NCBI RefSeq assembly: GCF_037126465.1
Contig: NC_088209.1
Location: 21,891,146-21,955,145, forward strand
Source: Ornithodoros turicata
Lineage: Eukaryota; Arthropoda; Arachnida; Ixodida; Argasidae
Length of the DNA: 64,000 nucleotides
Direction of reading: 5' to 3'
Part shown: one piece after another, positions 56,904-64,000 of the stretch
Numbering within the stretch: the stretch's first letter is position 1
Layout: every line of letters starts with the position of its first letter
Notes under the pieces: generated by a model
Seen by the model: the letters and a program-made list of their open reading frames with translations, nothing else
Database searches by the model: none
Told to the model about the DNA's origin: nothing
Position numbers and translations under genes: made by a program

Positions 56904-58030
56904 TATTTTAATTACCTTCAAAGCATGCAGCAGCTAAGGATTGCTAGGTTGCTGCCATTGAAGTGGTTACTCCGGCTCACTTCTACGCCACTAAAAGGTG
57001 GTTAGTACAGCACAGCAGGATCTCCAAGGGTCATCGTATACGGTCTCGTACTGACACCGTGCGTCAAACCCTTTTGTTCGCATCGATGTCTAGGAAATAT
57101 TTTATCGTGGCACCGAACGCCCTATATTTATTGACTGATTATCTAATGCATGCTTGCTCGCAGTCGTTTTAAATGCGTCGCATCTTAGGTTGGCACCTTC
57201 GTTTTATATATTTTTTTTTACCCTACGTTAATTGAACGCCACTTATTCCCAACTGCTGCGTTTGACATTTTTATAGGTGAGGCCTGTCGTAGTTGTTTGT
57301 AGAATTTGCCACTAGGGGTCTCACCTCGCGACCTCCGGCGTAATCGCATATTAGTGTATATCGAGCTTTGTTTCTTGATTAATCGTTCAGATTACACTAC
57401 CCGGACAAAAGCACCAGTCTTCGAGTGCGAGCTCGTATTTATAAAGATTGGCATTAGGATAATGCTATACTACCAGATGATATACAGCAGACACTTGACA
57501 TTGTCTGCTTCCAGTGTGGCTGTACAGTCGATGAACACAGTGTAGCCTCTACAAGGGTGGCTAATAACTGTATATGACCATCCGCACTATAGCTAGAGCC
57601 AACAAAATCTACAATGCAATGCGATGCAGTGCAGTGCAGTTCTAGGGAAGTTAGACAGCGCGAATACGAAGAAGGACAATGTATACACCAAAGGCACGCA
57701 CAGACCATCTCCGATCAGCATTGTTCGCATCCGTCAGTCAATTCCGTTCCGCACGATTTGCAATCCGTGTATTTCGTGCAGAGAAGCTGTTCTTTGCACG
57801 GAGCCGCCACTAACTTCAACCGGCAGCCGCGCGGAAGATCGGAACCCTGACCCCCCGCCCGTAATGACTTCCTTACGGGTAACTATCTTCTGTATCCTAT
57901 TGCTTTATTGCGTCGAGCTTTTTTTTACTGCCACCAGAACGAGTTCGCGCGCAATTTAGCGCGGTCTACTTTTCGCGTCAAGAAATCGACGACGAATCGC
58001 GAATGAGGGAATCGGACGAACGTGAATCTC
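56904..58030. other. No gene recognised
   Basis: GCAATGCGATGCAGTGCAGT short tandem at 57615-57645. Frames here have no domain. Confidence 0.3.
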
Positions 58031-58062
58031 TCACTCCCTCCCTCTCTCTCTCTCTCTCTCTC
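58031..58062. repeat. CT microsatellite
   Basis: Nearly pure TC dinucleotides. Confidence 0.9.
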
Positions 58063-59944
58063 TTTATTCCCCCCCGAGAGCATTGACAGCCCGTGAAGGT
58101 AAACACAACGGTCACGTGGTTCTTTCTAGGCGGTTGCCAACAGTTGGCAAGAAAGACGCGGTCAAAGAAAAAAAAACAAAAAAAAAAACGAACTATAGTG
58201 AGAAGGCCGCGATATGTACGGCTCGGGACAAAAATAAGATGCCGAACAGGAAAGTCCGCTTTTTAATGCGGCCGAATCCGGCAGACAGTATGACGCCGCT
58301 GCTTGGGTTGGCAACTATGGACCAATTTGTCTGCGATGTCTTCGAAAGGCATGTCCTGTTCTTCCGGTGTCTTCTTGTGGTACATAACTGAGGCTATATA
58401 CCGCGACACGTTCGACGTGCCGTCTGCTCCGACCACTTTAAAAAAAATGTTCCTCAAAATGCTCGTTGTCGTCTGCTTCAGATCACCTTAGGAACATCGT
58501 ATGGGACCTGCCAGTGAGCACCACCTGGTGGTGCGCAGACCTGAACGAATTTCTGTTCCTACTTGTCAATCAACTACTCTTTTCCAAATGTCAACTTCCT
58601 TCGTGTATTAATACATTAGTTTATTTTCACAAAGTGTTTCTTCTTTTTTTTTCTTTTTTTCCTTTTTGCGATCTCTGTCACCGAGTGCCTTCGAAGCGGA
58701 AACCGCATACAGAACACTGGATGCATGTATAATGATGATGCCCGAGGAAGTTCGCCACATTTTTATATTTCAATCAATTATCAATCAGTCAGTGAGGGGG
58801 TTTGCGACTTAATTTCTTGCTCGGTACCCCAGGGTACACACTATATATGAAATATTATGATATATATATATCATGATATGAAATATTGAATATTGGAATA
58901 TTGTGGTGACGCTCGAATAATGGCACTACAAGCTTCTCCCTTCTGCGATATGTCCGTGTAAAGAGGCGCGTAAGTCAGAAATGAGTTCAGTCTTGCTCAA
59001 TGGTGTACGGGATACCACTGTCTCATGGGAATTCCAGGAAGAAAAGTGATATAATATTGCACCAGGGCAAGGGACTTAGCACCGCTCCCAACGTGAACGA
59101 GGGCGTCATTAGTTTTAGTCATCCGGTCTCGCTGCGCCTCTCTTGTACTATAAATAATATATAGTGTGTTGTCTGTAAGCTTTCGCTCTTTTTTTGTGTG
59201 TGTGTGTGCTTTTCTTTTTTATTCGTGACCAAAGGAAGAGGTCCCCTTGTAACAGAAGTTGGATGGAGATGGACTCTTTCAAAAAAACAAACCTATCGCT
59301 GTTTCTCTCTCGATGTGGAGGAACACTGGACGAACACCCAGACGCCACATATACGGTACCATGATTCGAACCCGGGTGACCTCCAAGTGAAGGAAGTCCT
59401 CCAAGTCTTGGCGAGTCGCTTCGCAATCTGTAGTTTAGATTGCTTGTCCGCATTTAAGAAAACTAACATCACGAACAAACATTCCGCTGTCGCTTCTCCT
59501 ATACCTTCTTCCAAGCAGGGGGGAGGGGGGGGGGGGGGAGGGGTTCATGCATACTGCATGAATCTTTGCGGCATCTCAACATGAAAATGCTAACAACGCT
59601 GCAGCAATGTGTGAAGGCCCGTTCCAGGGCCCCACTGACTGTCAAACATAGCGGGGCGGGAGTCTGGTTTCTCGAGCGTGTAGTGCCGCATCCCATTGTC
59701 ATTCCAGCCCCGGTGGCCCTCTGCCAACCTCGTTTCTCGAGCAAGTTGATGAAGACCTCCTCACGCAAAAGACGATTTGGGAAGCGTTTGGAGCCAGCGA
59801 CATGAGGAGAGTATATAGTCTGAGAAATTCAATTGGCTATCACCTATAAGAAACGAGTGAACTATATGGTATCATATGGAACGCCGGTGCGCTTTCGTGT
59901 AGGGCTAACAACCGTGTATGGGTCTTTGCGGGGCACCACGTGAC
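58063..59944. other. Unassigned sequence
   Basis: Contains an AT palindrome at about 58845-58885 (ATGATATATATATATCAT) and a G-rich run at 59518-59541. A minus-strand B-box-like GGGTTCGAATCATG at about 59362-59375 may mark a degraded SINE; no head or tail could be defined. Confidence 0.35.
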
Positions 59945-60062
59945 AACGCCGCCGCCACGTGATCGCCGGACTGTGTTTGCTGTACGCTGAACTTGTATAA
60001 CCACCATAGTGACCAGATCGCCAAAGTGACCGTAGTGACCAAGGACCAGATCACGTGGCGGC
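59945..60062. repeat. Short inverted repeat with GTGACC units
   Basis: GCCGCCACGTGATC faces GATCACGTGGCGGC. Between are repeats of AGTGACCAGATCGCCAAAGT-type units. Confidence 0.6.
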
Positions 60063-60280
60063 TTAGTGGTTAGCGCGCTGGTCATGTCAAGTTTCAGACT
60101 GGGAGGTACCCGGGTTCGAATCCCGGTGCCGGCTGTGCTGTCTAGGGTTTTTCCTGGTTTTCCTCAGACGCTGTCAGACATATATATTTCGGCACAGTTC
60201 CCTTAGAAGTCAGCCCAGGACACACATTCCCCCAGAGCGTTGGTTGTGACGCGTTGCCCACCTCTGTGAGGCCGAGTAAG
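60048..60280 (+). mobile_element. SINE family 1, subfamily 2, with head
   Basis: GGCGGCTTAGTGGTTAGCGC (A-box region), CAGACTGGGAGGTACCCGGG, TTCGAATCCCGGTGCCGGCT (B-box), GTGCTGTCTAGGGTTTTTCC, CCTCAGACGCTGTCAGACAT, CGGCACAGTTCCCTTAGAAG, GTTGTGACGCGTTGCCCACC, TGTGAGGCCGAG. The head is more complete than in the subfamily 2 copy at 13668. Confidence 0.85.
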
Positions 60281-60654
60281 TGAGTACGGAGTAGACGCAA
60301 CCTTGGAAGTCCTACAACCTTCTTAGTGACTTCTTTCTTTCTTCATTCAATGATACCATGCAGTTTCTTAGCAACTCCCTCCCCAGAACTCCCTAAAAGC
60401 CCCCTTCGACCCCTCTTCCCTCAGGGAAAAAAGGAAGGAAAAGAAAAAAAAATGCCAGAAAGGCCAAAAAAAGCTCCGAAATCAGAAAATACGTGTGTCA
60501 TACCCACCCCAGAGAAGTCGAACCTCCCGAGATGAAATGACGAATCTCTGAATGATACTGCTGCCACTCTATATGACGGCACGGACAGACACAGATCCAT
60601 GAAGCTGTAAAGTGGGTGTTACCTAGTTTAACCCAAAAAACACGAAGTTCTATA

Positions 60655-61293
60655 CACTCTAAAAACAGAACTTCACCGCATAGCACGCTCTGCGCCAACC
60701 ATTGCTACGAATGATAGGGTTCAATCAATCAATCAAATAGAGTTTATTGTTGATCCAACAATATGCATACAGTGAGTATACAGATGGAAGTCCTATAGTA
60801 AGTCATAGTAGGAAAACTACTAGGGTTATCGCTTCTGATTCGAAGAGACAAGGAGACGTACGCCTTTTTGTGGTCAATTATCATATTGGCGCGAGACCCT
60901 GACTGGGGACGCCAGTGTGCCGCTTCTTGGTGGTGATCCTCGTTTCGGTTTCGTTTCTGTTACTTACAGTAAAAACTGTCATATTGGAATGCAAATGCGA
61001 TTTACTTGGAACACATATGTCGCTTTCGTCATGAACCACCAGAAAATATCAACGCTGGACAGCCTCTTACACGTGCAATGCCTTGTGCTAATACTGCTCG
61101 GGGACATCCCCACGACACGGTTCGTTCAGTGAACACCAGGGGGCGGCTCCCACACTTCTCGGCGCCAAAGTCCAAATTGACAAAAAAAGGCGTACGCCCC
61201 GCTCACTCTTTCGAATCAGAAGCGATAACCCTATCATTCGTGGCAATGGTTTACGCGGAGCGTGCTATGGGGTGAAGTTCTGTTTTTGGAGTG
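60655..61293. mobile_element. 639 bp MITE of the CACTCTAAAAACAGAACTTC subfamily with nested insertions
   Basis: CACTCTAAAAACAGAACTTC at the left and its inverse at the right (GAAGTTCTGTTTTTGGAGTG), flanked by TA (60653-60654, 61294-61295). Arms include CACCGCATAGCACGCTC, ATGATAGGGTTATCGCTTCT and GGCGTACGCC. A 99 bp LINE-type piece interrupts the left arm. About 270 bp of unrelated sequence occupies the loop, which may be original or inserted. Confidence 0.8.
60722..60820 (-). mobile_element. Short LINE 3' end with (TTGA)n tail, nested in a MITE
   Basis: TAGGGTT occurs at 60715-60721 and 60821-60827, a 7 bp target duplication in the MITE arm. On the minus strand the insert ends ACAATAAACTCTATTTGATT, GATTGATTG, a LINE-type simple tail. 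Only 99 bp long. Confidence 0.7.
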
Positions 61294-61295
61294 TA

Positions 61296-62285
61296 ATTAT
61301 ACTCCGCAGTACATCGCGTCTAGTTAGTTTCTAATTTCAGCCGTTCCGGTCTCGATCCACGGAAGATGCGTCGATCCTCGTCTATTAGTCACCCTCCACA
61401 ATTAGATCCCAACGTAAAGAACCGTGAAAATTCTGCGGCTATTTGCAGTTTCGCAGCTTTAAGGTGCTGCGCAGGCGCCGAAAGAGCTCTTTTTCTTGTA
61501 CCGAGATAAAAACGAGAGTGCAAAAAGCGAGCACACATTCTTGACGGGTTAGCCCTCGACGGCAAAAGAGAGTAACCAAGTGGCTCTAAACATAACATAA
61601 TGGCTTTTTGATGGACGCGGACGCCGTAAAGCCAGCGCCGACGGAACTGAATAAACTTCCGCAACTTTTTCGCCGCTGACAGAGAGTAACGCTTCGCGCC
61701 CCCCCCCCCCTTTCTCACATGCACAGCCTTCTCACATACATACACTGCCAGCACGGCCTTGTTCTGTGCAATACCGGAGCGCTATAACAGTCGCAGTCTG
61801 TTAACTATACACTACTACTACACTAACAATACGACAGTTTGTCTCTGCGCATGCGAGAGGGTAAAACTGTAAAGAAACCACGAGACGAGGTGTCTCTCCA
61901 CTCACACCAACCCCTTATTTGGGGAAGGGACCAATGAAGTCGCTCCACGGGCAACAGGGGAGAGAGGGGAAGTGGCGAGCTGCGCAGACAGCTGACGTGC
62001 TTGCACAGCGTATTGCAAATGAGTGTATCGCGTATTAGCGACATTTTTGAGCGCGAAGTGGAATCTTACACAAACCGCCTGGGTGGCGCAGTGGTCAGCA
62101 ACAGTGTCAAGCTTACGCACAAGGTGCCGAGCCATGCAAGGCTCCTTGCGGAGGAAACTTACTTACGTAGGCTGCGACACCCACCCTCAGTGATTTTGTC
62201 ATTAGTGGGGAGAACAAACAAGGGATCCCAACGTCTGCAGGACGGACAGCGCAAAACTGTAGCCGCCAACGACAGGTAGAACTTT
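61296..62285. other. Unassigned sequence
   Basis: A 121-codon minus frame (61389-61754) is basic and has no domain I can name. A tRNA-like GGGTGGCGCAGTGGTCAGCA (A-box type) lies at about 62089, but no B-box follows. Confidence 0.3.
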
Positions 62286-62292
62286 TCTTAGC

Positions 62293-62312
62293 GCCCCCCC
62301 CCCCCCCCCCCC
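62293..62312. repeat. Poly-C tract
   Basis: Uninterrupted C run. Confidence 0.9.
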
Positions 62313-63880
62313 GCCGCATGTAGTTAACGGACTAGATTTCTTTTCCTTCTTAAGTTGAACACGTGTATAGCATCGATCGAAAGTCACCGTGGGCAAGTGA
62401 CGTTAGTTTAGCGGCTAACTAAACCTCTAAAGATCCAATACGCGACACTCCGATAGCACATTCGCTTATGCACGCTAACGAAGTGCTGGCAACTGTTCGT
62501 GACGATACATGTCTAATGCAGTCCAGTGTCGGTTTATTCTCCCCCACGCGGAGCACCACCTAGTGCCGTGCCATTGATAGTCCTGGAGGTCATGTTCGCA
62601 TATTCGACCTTGTTTGCTGAATATACGCCCAGTCCGGCTCCCGTTGACACATCCTTCGCTTGCATCATCTAGGGCCAGCCTGGTATATGGCACGGTAAGC
62701 AAGTATGCCTGACCATATGTGTGCATATGGGACGAGGATCCACATGTGCCATCTAGTACTGCAGAAGTATGATGCTCTCCGTCATCAGTCTTTGTAATTG
62801 AGCATCGGCCGGTAGTAGCAGTACTCATGCACCAGGGCCCTACTGAACTGTGCGATCCTTTTCATAGTTTCCAGCCTAATAGGGATTAGCTACCATTGCT
62901 TCCTAACACGTGAGTAAAGAGTTTGCAGACAGTGAACCGCTGTGAACAGGTCATCATATGTAAACAAACGTCACCCCAAATAAACCAGCCCTTCATGTTC
63001 AAGTATGCTCAATGCATTCTTTTTTCTTTTTTTGCCTTGTGTGTGTGTGTGTGCATAACCTCCTTTTCTCCCCTCTCTTATATTCCCCCTCGTTTTTAAT
63101 ATGTCTCTGTAAACAAATTTCTCCTGTTCTTGGTCTATCCTTCAACGAGCTCACAGGAACCGTCAGAACCGCGCCGCATAATCCTCGCCACACACACACA
63201 CCCAACTGAGTACCGTAGACTTCGTATGTAGCCGCCTTTCGTTGCCGTCACCACTGGCACGATGCCATTGGCCGGCAGCCCCATATGTGTGTACACAGAG
63301 CTTCGATACATACATCTTTACATTTCACGAGCCTCGTTTGGACAAAGTGAAATCCCTCGCCTAACAAGAAGGCGGAATATTGCATGCGGTATTTCCCCCT
63401 CCACCGCGGTGTCTACCGGTCCGGTTATGGAAGCGAGAGGAATTCCCTATAACCAAGGGGGGGCAAAGTAAAAAATAAATAAATAAAGAGGCAGCATGGA
63501 ACCGCCCAAGCGCTGACTACTCTGGTGGTCAGGAAATGATACTAACCTCGCCTGGGAGAGAAGTAAATAAGCACGGAGGAGAGACGTCTTTTGATAGAGA
63601 TAAAAAGTTCGGGGAAGGGCCCTAACAACCTAACAGGTTTTCGCCGATTGTTTCGCTGTGGCGAAATTTAGGAAGTGTCTTGATGGGGCGCCGAGGAAGA
63701 AGCGTTTTTCGCGGGTCCTTTCTGTCACCATGCCATAGTGTAAAATGAAGCGTAGGACAAACTTTGTTTTTTTTTAATGTGTTAGAGGGAAATTTAATAT
63801 GACGTGTCTCAAAATAAAGTTGTTGTTGTTGTGTTAATGTGACGTGGTATTAACATGCACACAAGGGTCACAACGAGAAC
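62313..63880. other. No gene recognised
   Basis: A 117-codon minus frame (62475-62828) has no domain. AAAATAAAGTTGTTGTTGTT at 63812 resembles a LINE tail end, without an identifiable body. Confidence 0.3.
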
Positions 63881-63883
63881 ATG

Positions 63884-63943
63884 ATAATAATAATAATAAT
63901 AATAATGATAATAATAATAATAATAATAATAATATTAATAATA

Positions 63944-63990
<47 letters not shown>

Positions 63991-63992
63991 AT
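63884..63992. repeat. (AAT)n(GAT)n compound microsatellite
   Basis: AATAAT units pass into GATGAT units, nearly 110 bp at the window end. Confidence 0.92.
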
Positions 63993-64000
63993 ATTTCATG

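Noticed and set aside
58845..58885. AT palindrome as a replication origin or terminator
   Set aside because: Simple AT dinucleotide palindromes are common and nothing else supports a function.

Overview
The window looks like nuclear DNA from a chelicerate, most probably a tick. The reasons are low gene density, spliced-gene architecture, a secreted growth-factor-like first exon, and dense small repeats (tRNA-derived SINEs, foldback MITEs, decayed non-LTR retrotransposon 3' ends) that resemble repeats I associate with tick genomes. The species assignment is inference; no database was searched. There are no prokaryotic operons, no rRNA, no CRISPR array and no intact transposase or reverse transcriptase.

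Genes. Two pieces of host coding sequence can be supported. (1) 22564-23113, plus strand: a first coding exon with a signal peptide, an N-terminal domain ending in a CxxC pair, and a phase-1 donor. It is most like the N-terminal exon of a neuregulin/vein-type EGF-receptor ligand. A short upstream ORF ends in TGATG, overlapping one of the two candidate start codons. (2) 1-189, minus strand: a probable exon cut by the window edge, encoding an acidic juxtamembrane stretch, one transmembrane helix and a basic stop-transfer end. The other open frames are short and unconserved in appearance; some of the longest overlap identifiable repeats.

Layout. 0.3-9 kb: SINE fragment, palindromic MITEs, a 920 bp foldback element with TA target duplications, an 8 bp-TSD hAT MITE, a TTAA-flanked piggyBac-like MITE, a Penelope-like inverted pair, and two copies of a 430 bp hAT-like MITE (one nested in an older repeat). 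10-21 kb: LINE 3' ends, SINEs, and a cluster of foldback elements, including two abutting MITEs sharing one TA inside a larger foldback. 21-23.2 kb: the promoter region and exon of the secreted factor. 23.2-64 kb: probably intron 1 or intergenic DNA, with the third 430 bp MITE, a 721 bp hAT element with 8 bp TSD, a Harbinger-like MITE, SINEs with perfect 12 and 13 bp target duplications, several LINE 3' ends, a pogo-like MITE and many microsatellites.

How it fits together. Most recognisable sequence is non-autonomous: it depends on transposases or reverse transcriptases encoded elsewhere. Shared ends let families be grouped: CAGGGTGT-type ends, CACTCTTAAAAATG-type ends, and SINE/LINE pairs with matching 3' tails. 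I did not find a convincing novel defence or enzymatic system. The most interesting items are the nested foldback cluster, the SINE/LINE tail match, and the uORF/start arrangement of the growth-factor exon.
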